Shown: positions 18,136 through 27,703, counted from the first letter of the stretch. The stretch is DNA of 64,000 nt from an uncultured Bacteroides sp. (GCA_947038155.1 CAMQVH010000005.1:62001-126000); one strand, 5' to 3'. The notes: generated from the letters alone by a model not told the origin. Translations and numbers: made by a program.

Positions 18136-19670
18136 TGAAAGGAAAGATTATGAAACTAAGAACTATATTTTACGGATTAACCTCCGGCTTGCTATTGGGA
18201 CTTTCTTCCTGCTCGCTGAATTATGAGCCATTAGACACCTATTCGGATGTGACGGAAGGAGTGACAAGTGATGGTACAAAAATCGTATTCAAGGATAAAG
18301 CTGCAGTTGAAAGTCATCTGACAACGCTTTATAATCAAATGCGTGACCGTCAGGAACATTGGTATGTGGATTTACTTTTGATTTCAGACTCCCATTCGGA
18401 TAATGCTTATGCCGGTACTACCGGAGCGGAAGTTGTCCCGTTTGAGAATAACTCTATTGAAGGTTCCAATTCTGTGTTGGAACGTGACTGGAACCGTTAT
18501 TTGGAGGATGTGGCCCGTGCCAATAAACTCATTTGTAACATTGACCTGGTGACAGATAATTCGTTGACTACTGCCGAACGGGCGCAATACAAAGCAGAAG
18601 CGAAGATATTCCGTGCCATGGTAATGTTTGACATGGTACGTCTGTGGGGTGATTTCCCTGTGATTACAACGGTGGCTGATGATATTACTTCTGAAAACAT
18701 TGATGAGGTATATCCACAATATTTCCCCAAACAAAATACGGAACTTGAAGCTTATCAGCAGATTGAAAAGGATTTGTTGGATGCAGTATTGTATGCTCCG
18801 GACAATACGCCGGGGAATAAGACGTTGTTTTCCAAATCTGTAGCTCGTACCTTATTGGCTAAAATATATGCCGAGAAACCTTTGCGTGATTATACGAAAG
18901 TTATCCAATATTGTGATGAGGTGAAAGCAGACGGTTTTGATCTGGTAGATGATTTCAGTGATTTGTTTGGAATGAATGCTGCGGGAACAGATGCAAAGAT
19001 GCGTAATACAAAAGAATCGATTCTTGAAGCACAATTTACATCCGGAGCAGGTAACTGGTGTACATGGATGTTCGGGCGTGATCTCGTGAATTGGAATAAC
19101 AATTTCACGTGGGCGAAATGGGTGACTCCGTCACGTGACCTGATTAGTGCTTTCAAACAGGAAGGAGATGAAGTCCGTTTCAAAGAATCAATAGTCTATT
19201 ACGATTGTAATTGGAGCAACTATTATCCGTCTGATAATTATCCGTTCATGTATAAATGCCGCTCTGCCAACAGCAGTATCATCAAGTACCGTTATGCCGA
19301 TGTCCTGTTGCTGAAAGCAGAAGCGCTGATTATGCAGGATACGCCGGATTTGGAAGGAGCCGCCGATATAATAGATGAAGTGCGCGACCGTGCCAAATTG
19401 GGAGCACTTCCCACCTCTGTCCGTTCAAACAAAAATGCCATGCTGAATGCTTTGCTTAAAGAACGTCGGTTAGAACTGGCTTTTGAGGGACAACGATGGT
19501 TTGATCTGGTCCGTCTGGACAAGGTAGAAGAGGTGATGAATGCAGTGTATGCTAAGGATTCAGGTCGCAAAGCGCAGATTTACACTTTTGATAAGAACTC
19601 TTATCGTTTGCCAATTCCGCAGTCGGTAATCGACGCGAATGATAAGATTCACCAGAATCCGGGTTATTAA
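18135..19670 (+). CDS. SusD-family glycan-binding lipoprotein of the beta-1,6-glucan locus
   Basis: 511 residues from the overlapping ATG; a second ATG at 18150 (MKLRTIFYG), preceded by GGAAAG, may be the real start. Lipobox LLLGLSSC. SusD features: an early 'LTTLYNQMRDRQEHWYVD' region, 'AEAKIFRAMVMFDMVRLWGDFPVI' and the C-terminal 'LKERRLELAFEGQRWFDLVRLDKV' block near residue 440. It forms the lid of the upstream SusC barrel. It is 30 bp from the downstream GH30 gene, so part of the same operon. Confidence 0.95.
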   Translation: MKGKIMKLRTIFYGLTSGLLLGLSSCSLNYEPLDTYSDVTEGVTSDGTKIVFKDKAAVESHLTTLYNQMRDRQEHWYVDLLLISDSHSDNAYAGTTGAEVVPFENNSIEGSNSVLERDWNRYLEDVARANKLICNIDLVTDNSLTTAERAQYKAEAKIFRAMVMFDMVRLWGDFPVITTVADDITSENIDEVYPQYFPKQNTELEAYQQIEKDLLDAVLYAPDNTPGNKTLFSKSVARTLLAKIYAEKPLRDYTKVIQYCDEVKADGFDLVDDFSDLFGMNAAGTDAKMRNTKESILEAQFTSGAGNWCTWMFGRDLVNWNNNFTWAKWVTPSRDLISAFKQEGDEVRFKESIVYYDCNWSNYYPSDNYPFMYKCRSANSSIIKYRYADVLLLKAEALIMQDTPDLEGAADIIDEVRDRAKLGALPTSVRSNKNAMLNALLKERRLELAFEGQRWFDLVRLDKVEEVMNAVYAKDSGRKAQIYTFDKNSYRLPIPQSVIDANDKIHQNPGY

Positions 19671-19700
19671 TTCAACTAAAAACATAGAAAACTTAAGATT

Positions 19701-21191
19701 ATGATAGACATGAGAAATATAGCATTGACCTTTTTAGGATGCTTCACCATATTAGCTGCATGCAGCAACAGTGACGATGCGGAGAAACCGGTTACACCTG
19801 TTCCGACCGGAGATGTGACTATTTATGCGACCACTAGCAGCCTGACTCGCGATTTGACCCGTGATGCCGTTAATTTCAGCTCGAAAGATAATTTGGCACC
19901 TACTTCAATCACATTGAATCCAACTGAACAATATCAGACAATGGATGGCTTCGGAGCTGCTATCACAGGCGCCACTTGTTTTAATCTTCTGCAAATGAAA
20001 CCGGAAGATCGTCACGCCTTCCTTACGGAAACATTCTCTGACGACAAAGGCTTCGGATTTAGCTATATCCGTATCTCTATCGGCTGCTCCGACTTTTCAT
20101 TGAGCGAATATACCTGCTGTGATACGAAAGGTATTGAACATTTTGCTTTGCAAAGTGAAGAGAAAGATTATATCCTTCCGATTCTGAAAGAGATTTTGAG
20201 CATCAATCCTTCTATTAAAGTCATTGCCGCCCCTTGGACTTGTCCAAAATGGATGAAAGTAAAGAGTCTCACAGACCTTACTCCGCTGGATTCATGGACA
20301 AACGGTCAACTGAATCCAGCCTATTATCAGGACTATGCCACTTATTTTGTGAAATGGGTACAAGCATTCAACGCCGAAGGCATTGATATTTATGCTGTAA
20401 CTCCCCAGAACGAACCGTTGAACCGTGGTAATTCCGCTTCGCTTTATATGAGTTGGGAAGAACAGAGGGACTTTGTGAAAACAGCACTCGGACCTAAATT
20501 CAAAACAGCCGGACTAGCTACGAAAATTTATGCATACGATCATAACTATGATTATAGTGATATTGCAACAGAAAAGAACTACCCCGGTAAGATGTATGAA
20601 GACGCAGCAGCTTCCCAATACCTGGCTGGAGCTGCTTATCACAACTATGGCGGGAATCGCGAAGAGCTTTTAAATATACATAAAGCCTATCCTGAAAAGG
20701 AACTTCTTTTCACGGAGACTTCTATCGGAACATGGAATAGCGGACGTGATTTGTCGAAACGATTGCTGGAAGATATGAAAGAAGTAGCATTGGGGACGAT
20801 CAACAACTGGTGTAGGGGAGTTATAGTGTGGAACCTGATGCTTGATAATGACCGTGCTCCTAACCGTGAAGGCGGTTGCCAGACTTGCTACGGAGCGGTG
20901 GATATCAGTAATAGCGACTATAAGACAATTATCCGCAACTCACATTATTATATCATCGCCCATCTCTCAAGTGTGGTGAAACCGGGAGCGGTACGTATCG
21001 GTGCATCCGGCTATGCTGATAGCAATATCATGTATTCTGCTTTCGAGAATCCGGATGGAACATACGCTTTTGTACTGATGAATAATAATGAAAAGACTAA
21101 AAAGATAACCTTAAGTGATGGTAAGCGTCATTTTGCTTATGATGTTCCGGGCAAATCTGTGACTTCCTATCGTTGGGCAAAGTCGGAATAA
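19701..21191 (+). CDS. GH30 endo-beta-1,6-glucanase (surface lipoprotein)
   Basis: 496 residues with a lipoprotein signal (lipobox ILAAC, cysteine 21). The GH30 catalytic barrel begins at 'QYQTMDGFGAAITGATCFNL'. The acid/base is Glu238 in TPQNEP and the nucleophile Glu339 in LLFTETSIG, both at the ends of the expected strands. The C-terminal beta-sandwich (about 415-496, 'YAFVLMNNNEKTKKITL') is typical of the family. The best-known close relative, in a matching gene order in B. thetaiotaomicron, is a GH30 subfamily 3 endo-1,6-beta-glucanase acting on fungal and yeast cell-wall glucan. The lipobox suggests surface display, making oligosaccharides for the adjacent SusCD. An alternative start is Met4. 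Confidence 0.92.
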   Translation: MIDMRNIALTFLGCFTILAACSNSDDAEKPVTPVPTGDVTIYATTSSLTRDLTRDAVNFSSKDNLAPTSITLNPTEQYQTMDGFGAAITGATCFNLLQMKPEDRHAFLTETFSDDKGFGFSYIRISIGCSDFSLSEYTCCDTKGIEHFALQSEEKDYILPILKEILSINPSIKVIAAPWTCPKWMKVKSLTDLTPLDSWTNGQLNPAYYQDYATYFVKWVQAFNAEGIDIYAVTPQNEPLNRGNSASLYMSWEEQRDFVKTALGPKFKTAGLATKIYAYDHNYDYSDIATEKNYPGKMYEDAAASQYLAGAAYHNYGGNREELLNIHKAYPEKELLFTETSIGTWNSGRDLSKRLLEDMKEVALGTINNWCRGVIVWNLMLDNDRAPNREGGCQTCYGAVDISNSDYKTIIRNSHYYIIAHLSSVVKPGAVRIGASGYADSNIMYSAFENPDGTYAFVLMNNNEKTKKITLSDGKRHFAYDVPGKSVTSYRWAKSE

Positions 21192-21213
21192 GAACTTTAA
21201 AACGATCAAGACA

Positions 21214-23211
21214 ATGAAAAAAAACAGTTATATTATATTGGCTTTGGCAGGAATGTTATCCATGAATTCCTGTAATGATGACGAATTCTTGCCTGGTAAT
21301 CCGAGTATGGAAATCAAAGCAGAGAATGCAGACGCTCTTTTTGGTGACAGTCTTCCGTTTACGATTAAAGCCTCGGATGTGGATGTGCCTCTTTCTACGT
21401 TGAAAGCACAGCTTTTTTATGGAGAAGAACAAGTGTCTGAAACGGTCATCCGTACAAAGACAAGCGGAAATGACTATACTGGTAAAATCTTTGTTCCTTA
21501 TTATGCTAATATTCCTAATGGAAAGGCAACTTTGAAATATATTCTTCAGAACATTCATTTTACTACCACAGAAATGACGAAAGAACTCGCTCTGGCACGA
21601 CCGGACTTCCCCTATCTGACATTAGTGGATGAGGAAGGAAAAGAGTACCGGATGGAACGTCAATCCATGCACAAGTATAGTGTGACAGGAGACTTCTCGC
21701 AAAAGATGAAAGCGTATATCAAGACTCCGAAAGTGGGAGAGGATGGGAACGAATTGACCTTCGGCTGGGAGAATGGAACGATTGAAGCCGGTTCTACTAA
21801 TGCTATCTCATTTTCTAATACGGAACCGGGAAATTATGCTATCAAGTTTAATACGTTGACTTACGAGGCAGAACCATTTGCCAAGTTAAAGGTGAACGGT
21901 GAAGATATGGAATTGGTAGAGAATGATCTCTATGCAATCAAGTTGACTTTGAAGAAAAATGACATTCTAGCGTTTGAAGGGGTGCCTGATTATGATAATT
22001 GGTGGATAGACCAGGATTATTTTGAAAAGCAGGAAGATGGAACATTGAAATTCCTGCCGATTGACGGAAGTTACCAAATAACAGCCAATGGTAAAATGAA
22101 GTATTTCTCTGTCATTGCTTTGAAGAATGGTGAGGCTGCCAAGTTGCAGGATGATGGAACAGGTGCTATCTGGGCTATTGGAACAGGAATCGGTAAACCG
22201 TCGGTGGCACTTTCTGAAGTAGGGTGGACTCCGGAAAATGGTCTGTGTATGCCACAGCTTACTGCGAAGAAGTATCAACTGACATTTATAGCTGGCGTTA
22301 CCATGAAAGTGGATGATATTAACTTTAAGTTCTTCCATATCAATAAATGGGACAACGGCGAGTTTAAGGGTGATGCTATTTCTACAACGAGTGAATTGGT
22401 TAAAATCTCATCGGACGGAAACTTGGGACTGGAAGAAGGTCAGAAGTTCGAAAGAGGAGGTATTTACAGGTTTACAGTTGATGTGACGAAAGGCAATACC
22501 AAGGCTGTGTTGACAGTGGAGAAAGTAGGGAAGGTAGATTTACCTGCACCGGATATTTTCTTTGGTAATGATAAGATGGAGGTGACAGATACTGATATAT
22601 ATAAGTCGGATCAGGCGTTTACACAAGGACAAATGATAACTGTTACAGGCATTGATAATTTGAATGAATGGTGGATCGATCCTGACTTCTTTGAGAAACA
22701 AAGTGATGGTGCATTGAAGTTCCTGCCGATTAACGGAGATTATCGGGTGACAGCTAATGCTGTTTTGAAGTATTTTTCTGTAATGGCTTTGAAAGATGGT
22801 AAACCGGCCAAATTGCAAGATGACGGAACGGGTGCAATCTGGGCTATCGGGAAAGGAATCGGTAAGCCTTCTGTTGCGTCTTCCGAAGTAGGTTGGGAGC
22901 CAGGTAAAGCGCTCTGTCTGGCGCAAGTTGCTCCTAAAAAGTATCAGCTAACCTTGAAAGCTGGGGAAACGTTGAAGACTAGTGGCGACTGGGAGGCGAT
23001 TAGCTTTAAGTTCTTCTATCAGAATGATTGGGGAGATGAATTCAAAAATTATGCAAGCAATACTTTAGTGGAACAGCTTAAACTTACAGATTCCGGAAAC
23101 TTGGAAATGCAGGATAATAAAGCATTTGAAGAAGGAGTTGTCTATCGATTTACCATTGATGTAACGAATGGCAATGCAAATGCTGATCTGAAGGTTGAGA
23201 AAATAAATTGA
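21214..23211 (+). CDS. Surface glycan-binding protein with internal duplication (SusE/F-position)
   Basis: 665 residues, lipobox SMNSC. The N-terminal 240 residues look like beta-sandwich modules. They are followed by two homologous units of about 185 residues (about 256-439 and 480-665). Each unit begins with 'WWID.D(Y/F)FEKQ.DG.LKFLPI', has a shared 'AKLQDDGTGAIWAIG' and 'GIGKPSVA.SEVGW' core, and ends with 'YRFT(V/I)DVT.GN..A.L.VEK'. No hydrolase motif is seen. Position (between GH30 and GH3, after SusD) and tryptophan-rich loops fit a beta-1,6-glucan-binding lipoprotein. I recall DUF5121 as a possible domain name but cannot confirm it. Confidence 0.85.
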   Translation: MKKNSYIILALAGMLSMNSCNDDEFLPGNPSMEIKAENADALFGDSLPFTIKASDVDVPLSTLKAQLFYGEEQVSETVIRTKTSGNDYTGKIFVPYYANIPNGKATLKYILQNIHFTTTEMTKELALARPDFPYLTLVDEEGKEYRMERQSMHKYSVTGDFSQKMKAYIKTPKVGEDGNELTFGWENGTIEAGSTNAISFSNTEPGNYAIKFNTLTYEAEPFAKLKVNGEDMELVENDLYAIKLTLKKNDILAFEGVPDYDNWWIDQDYFEKQEDGTLKFLPIDGSYQITANGKMKYFSVIALKNGEAAKLQDDGTGAIWAIGTGIGKPSVALSEVGWTPENGLCMPQLTAKKYQLTFIAGVTMKVDDINFKFFHINKWDNGEFKGDAISTTSELVKISSDGNLGLEEGQKFERGGIYRFTVDVTKGNTKAVLTVEKVGKVDLPAPDIFFGNDKMEVTDTDIYKSDQAFTQGQMITVTGIDNLNEWWIDPDFFEKQSDGALKFLPINGDYRVTANAVLKYFSVMALKDGKPAKLQDDGTGAIWAIGKGIGKPSVASSEVGWEPGKALCLAQVAPKKYQLTLKAGETLKTSGDWEAISFKFFYQNDWGDEFKNYASNTLVEQLKLTDSGNLEMQDNKAFEEGVVYRFTIDVTNGNANADLKVEKIN

Positions 23212-23246
23212 CCTGAAGATTGATACCGGATTTTTATTGAACCTAT

Positions 23247-23280
23247 CCTGGAAGGGTATGATGAATTGTACCCTTTCAGG
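23247..23280 (+). other. Intercistronic hairpin before the GH3 gene
   Basis: CCTGGAAGGGTA (23247-23258) pairs with TACCCTTTCAGG (23269-23280) with one G-U pair. No clear T-run follows, so it is more likely a transcript-stabilising or processing element, or a weak attenuator, between the surface binding protein and the periplasmic GH3 gene. Confidence 0.5.
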
Positions 23281-23402
23281 ATTCATCTTTGGTCGGAATA
23301 ATGTAAAAAACATTAATAAACCCGTCCGCTACTAGGAAATATCCCTTGTTTGGGAGTCTATATAAATAAAGTATTAATTCATTTCTTATATCATCAATAA
23401 AC

Positions 23403-25649
23403 ATGAAACTCAAAACAATGTTACTTGGCTTGTCTGTGATGACTGCGTTGTCTGCCTTTGCGCAGAAGCCCGTGTATCTGGATACTGGTAAGCCTATCGA
23501 AGAGCGAGTGAAAGATGCATTGAACCGGATGACCCTTGAAGAAAAGGTGAAGATGATTCATGCACAGTCTAAATTTAGTTCGGCAGGCGTTCCCCGCCTC
23601 GGAATCCCCGAAGTATGGGCTACCGACGGTCCTCACGGTATCCGTCCGGAAGTGTTGTGGGATGAATGGGATCAGGCGGGATGGACAAACGACTCCTGTA
23701 TTGCCTATCCGGCACTGACGTGTCTTTCTGCTACATGGAACCCTGAAATGTCGCATCTTTATGGGAAAAGTATCGGTGAAGAGGCGCGTTATCGCAAGAA
23801 AGACATCTTATTGGGTCCCGGTGTGAATATCTACCGTACTCCCTTGAACGGACGTAACTTCGAGTATATGGGAGAAGACCCGTATCTGTCCGCCACTATG
23901 GTAGTTCCTTACATTAAAGGTGTACAAGAGAATGGGGTAGCTGCCTGTGTGAAGCATTATGCATTGAACAATCAGGAGTTCAACCGTCATACCACTAACG
24001 TGCATCTGAGCGATCGTGCCCTTTATGAAATATACCTGCCTGCTTTCAAGGCTGCCGTTCAGGAAGGTGGAACCTGGTCGATTATGGGCTCTTATAATCT
24101 TTATCAGGGACAGCACGCCTGTCACAACAAACGTCTGCTTAAAGATATTCTTCGTGATGAATGGGGCTTTGATGGTGTTGTAGTGTCCGACTGGGGAGGT
24201 GTGCACAATACCGAACAGGCTATTTACAACGGCATGGACTTGGAGTTTGGCTCATGGACGAACGGACTGTCTGCCGGAACGAGAAATGCGTATGATAATT
24301 ATTACTTGGCTTTCCCTTACCTGAAACTGATTAAAGAGGGTAAAGTCGGAACAAAAGAATTGGACGAGAAAGTCATCAACATCCTTCGTCTGATTTTCCG
24401 TACTTCGATGGACCCGTATAAGCCGTTCGGCTCTCTAGGTTCTCCCGAACACGGACAAGCCGGTCGTAAGATCGCTGAAGAAGGAATCGTTCTTTTACAG
24501 AACAAGAATAACGTGTTGCCTGTCGACCTGAATAAGACAAAGAAGATTGCCGTTATCGGTGAAAACGCCATTAAGATGATGACAGTGGGCGGTGGTAGCT
24601 CTTCCTTGAAAGTGAAGTACGAGATTTCTCCGTTGGATGGATTAAAGAACCGTGTAGGCTCGCAAGCGGAAGTGGTGTATGCCCGTGGCTATGTAGGCGA
24701 CCCGACAGGAGAATATAACGGTGTGAAAACCGGTCAGGACCTCAAAGACGACCGCTCGGAAGACGAACTTCTTGCTGAGGCTCTGCAAGTGGCTAAAGAT
24801 GCGGATTACGTTATCTTCTTCGGCGGATTGAATAAGAGCAACCATCAGGATTGTGAGGACTCAGACCGTGCTTCGTTGGGCTTGCCTTATGCACAGGACA
24901 GAGTCATAAGTGAACTGGCAAAGGTCAATAAAAACCTTATATTTGTCAATATCTCCGGTAATGCAGTGGCTATGCCTTGGGTGAACGAAGTCCCCGCCAT
25001 TGTACAAGGCTGGTTCTTGGGTTCGGAAGCCGGAACGGCTCTTGCTTCGGTTTTAGCAGGAGATGTGAATCCTTCAGGAAAACTTCCTTTCACTTTTCCT
25101 GCAAAACTGGACGATGTAGGTGCTCATAAACTGGGTGAATATCCGGGTGATAAGGAAGAACTCGCAAAATCCAAGCATAGGGGAGATACTATTAACGAAA
25201 CTTATCACGAAGATATCTTTGTTGGTTACCGTTGGGTAGATAAGGAGAAAATCAAGCCATTGTTCCCGTTCGGACACGGATTGAGCTATACAACTTTCGT
25301 CTATGGAAAATCTTCCGCAGATAAGAAAACAATGACCGCCGATGACACGATTTCGTTCACTGTCAACGTGAAGAATACAGGAACCCGCGAAGGTCAGGAA
25401 GTCGTTCAGCTTTATATCAGTGACAAGAAATCCTCTCTGCCCCGTCCGGTGAAAGAACTGAAAGCCTTCCAAAAAGTGAGACTGGCTCCGGGCGAAGAGA
25501 AAGAGGTAACGCTGACGGTTGATAAGAAAGCATTGAGCTTCTTCGATGATGGGAAACACGAATGGGTGGCCGAACCGGGCAAGTTTGAAGCGGTTATCGG
25601 AAGTTCATCAAGAGATATTAGGGGGATTGTATCCTTTGAGTTGAAATAG
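23403..25649 (+). CDS. GH3 beta-glucosidase (beta-1,6-active, periplasmic)
   Basis: 748 residues. A type I signal peptide (cleavage after 'LSAFAQ') without lipobox indicates a periplasmic enzyme. Order: GH3 N-terminal barrel (about 30-340), alpha/beta sandwich (about 360-600) and fibronectin-III-like domain (about 650-740; 'NTGTREGQEVVQLYISD'). The nucleophile is Asp263 in VVVSDWGG, and substrate-binding 'VKHYALNNQEFNRH' is present. Glu485 in 'CEDSDRASLGLP' is a probable acid/base. It is the last gene of the beta-1,6-glucan operon and is expected to trim imported gentio-oligosaccharides to glucose. A strong terminator follows. Confidence 0.93.
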   Translation: MKLKTMLLGLSVMTALSAFAQKPVYLDTGKPIEERVKDALNRMTLEEKVKMIHAQSKFSSAGVPRLGIPEVWATDGPHGIRPEVLWDEWDQAGWTNDSCIAYPALTCLSATWNPEMSHLYGKSIGEEARYRKKDILLGPGVNIYRTPLNGRNFEYMGEDPYLSATMVVPYIKGVQENGVAACVKHYALNNQEFNRHTTNVHLSDRALYEIYLPAFKAAVQEGGTWSIMGSYNLYQGQHACHNKRLLKDILRDEWGFDGVVVSDWGGVHNTEQAIYNGMDLEFGSWTNGLSAGTRNAYDNYYLAFPYLKLIKEGKVGTKELDEKVINILRLIFRTSMDPYKPFGSLGSPEHGQAGRKIAEEGIVLLQNKNNVLPVDLNKTKKIAVIGENAIKMMTVGGGSSSLKVKYEISPLDGLKNRVGSQAEVVYARGYVGDPTGEYNGVKTGQDLKDDRSEDELLAEALQVAKDADYVIFFGGLNKSNHQDCEDSDRASLGLPYAQDRVISELAKVNKNLIFVNISGNAVAMPWVNEVPAIVQGWFLGSEAGTALASVLAGDVNPSGKLPFTFPAKLDDVGAHKLGEYPGDKEELAKSKHRGDTINETYHEDIFVGYRWVDKEKIKPLFPFGHGLSYTTFVYGKSSADKKTMTADDTISFTVNVKNTGTREGQEVVQLYISDKKSSLPRPVKELKAFQKVRLAPGEEKEVTLTVDKKALSFFDDGKHEWVAEPGKFEAVIGSSSRDIRGIVSFELK

Positions 25650-25677
25650 GTAGAAAGTTGGTAAAAATGGATTGTCG

Positions 25678-25726
25678 GGAGAATGTTACTATCTTGTCAA
25701 GGTAGGAGTAACATTCTCCTTTTTTT
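25678..25726 (+). terminator. Intrinsic terminator of the beta-1,6-glucan operon
   Basis: Perfect 13-bp stem GGAGAATGTTACT / AGTAACATTCTCC (25678-25690 and 25707-25719) with a 16-nt loop, followed by seven T (25720-25726). It lies 28 bp after the GH3 stop codon. Confidence 0.92.
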
Positions 25727-25841
25727 CTTTGGAGTTCTTTTAATCTGTGATTGGGAAATAATCTATTCCTTTGAAATTCAGTAATATAGTTGTGTGTATT
25801 AATTAATATGGAATTTATGTAATTCTCTAATAGTTATAAAT

Positions 25842-25904
25842 AAGGTTCACCGGTTTCACCGTTGATTTATAGCCGCTCAGCTAACGGTGAAACCGGTGAA
25901 CCTT
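25842..25904. repeat. 22-bp perfect inverted repeat between convergent genes
   Basis: The left arm (25842-25863) starts AAGGTTCACC and the right arm (25883-25904) ends GGTGAACCTT; all 22 positions pair, around a 19-nt loop. Inside each arm TTCACCG occurs twice. Neither strand has a T-run after it, so it is not a classical terminator. It lies in the 412-bp gap between the GH3 and WbqC-like genes. A second, imperfect repeat (ATATAGCA at 25970 and TGCTATAT near 26020) lies nearer the WbqC-like stop. Confidence 0.85.
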
Positions 25905-26061
25905 CAAAATGACTCTAATGAAGGGAAGAATCGTGAAGAAGTAGTAATATAAACAGCTTTATAGAATTCATATAGCAGTTCACGGCATATTCAGAAAAAT
26001 TCACTCTTTTTGGGCGTGATGCTATATAGTCTTTTAAAAAGTCTTCTCTGATATTAATGTT

Positions 26062-26691
26062 CTAACTCTTGCCCAGTACCAACAGACTTTCCGGTCCCAT
26101 ATTAAACAACAAGTCTATGATACTCAAATTAGGCAGGAAACCCAATTTGGACTCGAAAACCTGATAATAAGGTTGCGGAATAAACTTTGTATCTACTTCT
26201 CTGAAATCCTTTTTCGGATGAATCACTTCCCGGAAATCGGTTTCTTCGGCAGTGAACTTCATTTTATATTCGGCAGTACGTTCCATATCGGGATGAATAT
26301 CTATCAGCTCGCAGACCAATCGGCAAAGCTCTTCGTTGAAATCGACTAAAAACTCATATTTCTTCTCGTAGAAAGGGCGGAAATCATCTTTGTAGTATTC
26401 AAAGAAAGGAGTGCTGTTGTAAGCGGATTCAATCGCGTTCCAGTGCAGGTGTCTCCAGTTGCCGTGGTCGGAGATGCGGATATCCTTCATTGGACATTTC
26501 AGCGTATCAGGCTTTACGGTCGGAATGGAAAGGGCTAACTCTCCGCTGGGACCGGCAATCGTACAACGGTTGCGGTAGGTCTGTTTGATATAGTGGTCGT
26601 GTTGCTCTACAAATACCTTGTCATAAGCCAGTAATTTGGTATAGTACTCGACGGGAGCGAGGTAAGCCGAAGATAAATAAGCTGTTTTCAT
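26062..26691 (-). CDS. WbqC-family protein
   Basis: 209 residues from Met at 26691 (MKTAYLSSAYLAPVEYYTKL); an ATG three codons earlier (26700) is also possible. The body 'DKVFVEQHDHYIKQTYRNRCTIAGPSGELALSIP', 'HGNWRHLHWNAIESAYNSTPFFEYY' and C-terminal 'PNLSIIDLLFNMGPESLLVL' are the WbqC-like family signature. The biochemical role is not well defined; some homologues lie in O-antigen or amino-sugar clusters. It is the last gene of the dapB-lepB-lepB' operon, 29 bp after the preceding stop. Confidence 0.85.
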   Translation of the reverse strand: MKTAYLSSAYLAPVEYYTKLLAYDKVFVEQHDHYIKQTYRNRCTIAGPSGELALSIPTVKPDTLKCPMKDIRISDHGNWRHLHWNAIESAYNSTPFFEYYKDDFRPFYEKKYEFLVDFNEELCRLVCELIDIHPDMERTAEYKMKFTAEETDFREVIHPKKDFREVDTKFIPQPYYQVFESKLGFLPNLSIIDLLFNMGPESLLVLGKS

Positions 26692-26720
26692 TTCTTTCAT
26701 TTTATACGTTTGGAAGTCTT

Positions 26721-27662
26721 TTATTTCACCGTCCGGAAGAAACGGTTCCATCGGTATCCGTCAAATAAGCCTGTTTCTTTCTCTTTAGAGAACCAGACAA
26801 CGGAGGCTTTCCCGATGATATGGTCTTGCGGGACGAATCCGAACAGACGTGAGTCGGACAGGTTGATAGTATTGTTTGCCCCCATCCAATAGTAATCTTT
26901 GGTGAAATAACAATGTTGTGTGGGGTTGCCGTCCACATATAGGATGTCGTTTTTAATTTCCGCCTGCCTGCCTTCATGCATTACGAGAGTATTCCGCAAC
27001 AAAGTGATGTTCCAGGGATATACCCGGATATATTTTCCCTTGCCGGGGACAATCAAAGGTTTCAGTTCAATGTCTTTTTGGGGGGATAAAGGCTGTAGCC
27101 AGTTTTGCCCGTACATGGCCTGTTCCAGCAGGTAGTATTCATATCGGCTGAAACTACGTACGTGGGTGGTGTCATTGCTTCCCATCAAACCGTCGTCGGT
27201 GATGGAGAACGTGTGCATAAGTGAGGTAATCAGGCTCTCTTTGGAGACGGGATACACATAAAGTTTCTTTTTGTCCGGATTATGTTTTGTTTCGGGAGAG
27301 GTGGCGGAGAATAGGGAGTCTACCAATAAGGTGTCGCCCGGAACGCCGATGCAACGGCTGATATAGATTTCCCGACGGTCGATGACCGGCTGCTGGATTC
27401 CGGCAGGATTATTGAATACTACGATGTCTTGCCGACGCACGGGACTCTCGCACCAGCGATGATAAGAAAAGAGCGACATGAAAGGAACCCGCAGCCCATA
27501 GCTCCATTTGTTGACTAGGATACGTTCACCCTGAAAAATGGAATTTTCCATGCCGGTGGACGGGATAAGGCAGGATGTAAAAGCAAATCCCCGGAGCAGA
27601 AGCACGACGACTACTGCTCCGGCAAATGCTAGTATCCATTTGAATTTACGAATGTTCATCAA
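26721..27662 (-). CDS. Signal peptidase I paralogue lacking both catalytic residues
   Basis: 313 residues with one N-terminal membrane segment (about 8-28) and the S26 fold signature. The nucleophile box reads IPSTGMENS: the position of E. coli LepB Ser90 (IPSGSM) is Gly37. In the lysine box, 'EIYISRCIGVPGD', Ser102 replaces the general base (E. coli YIKRAVGLPGD, Lys145). The later GDNR box has become 'GANNTINLSDSR'. The neighbouring gene keeps all of these. The reading frame is intact and 'VVFNNPAG', 'CIGVPGDTL' and 'GFVPQDHIIGKA' are retained, so the fold is probably preserved. Most likely it is a pseudoenzyme that binds signal peptides or partners the active peptidase; the role is unknown. 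Confidence 0.88.
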   Translation of the reverse strand: MMNIRKFKWILAFAGAVVVVLLLRGFAFTSCLIPSTGMENSIFQGERILVNKWSYGLRVPFMSLFSYHRWCESPVRRQDIVVFNNPAGIQQPVIDRREIYISRCIGVPGDTLLVDSLFSATSPETKHNPDKKKLYVYPVSKESLITSLMHTFSITDDGLMGSNDTTHVRSFSRYEYYLLEQAMYGQNWLQPLSPQKDIELKPLIVPGKGKYIRVYPWNITLLRNTLVMHEGRQAEIKNDILYVDGNPTQHCYFTKDYYWMGANNTINLSDSRLFGFVPQDHIIGKASVVWFSKEKETGLFDGYRWNRFFRTVK

Positions 27663-27703
27663 TTTTTATCACCTTATCACTCTGTTATGCCAGTATGCAC
27701 TTA

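Noticed and set aside
25842-25904. Bidirectional intrinsic terminator
   Set aside because: Neither strand carries a T-run after the stem, and a strong terminator already lies at 25678-25726.
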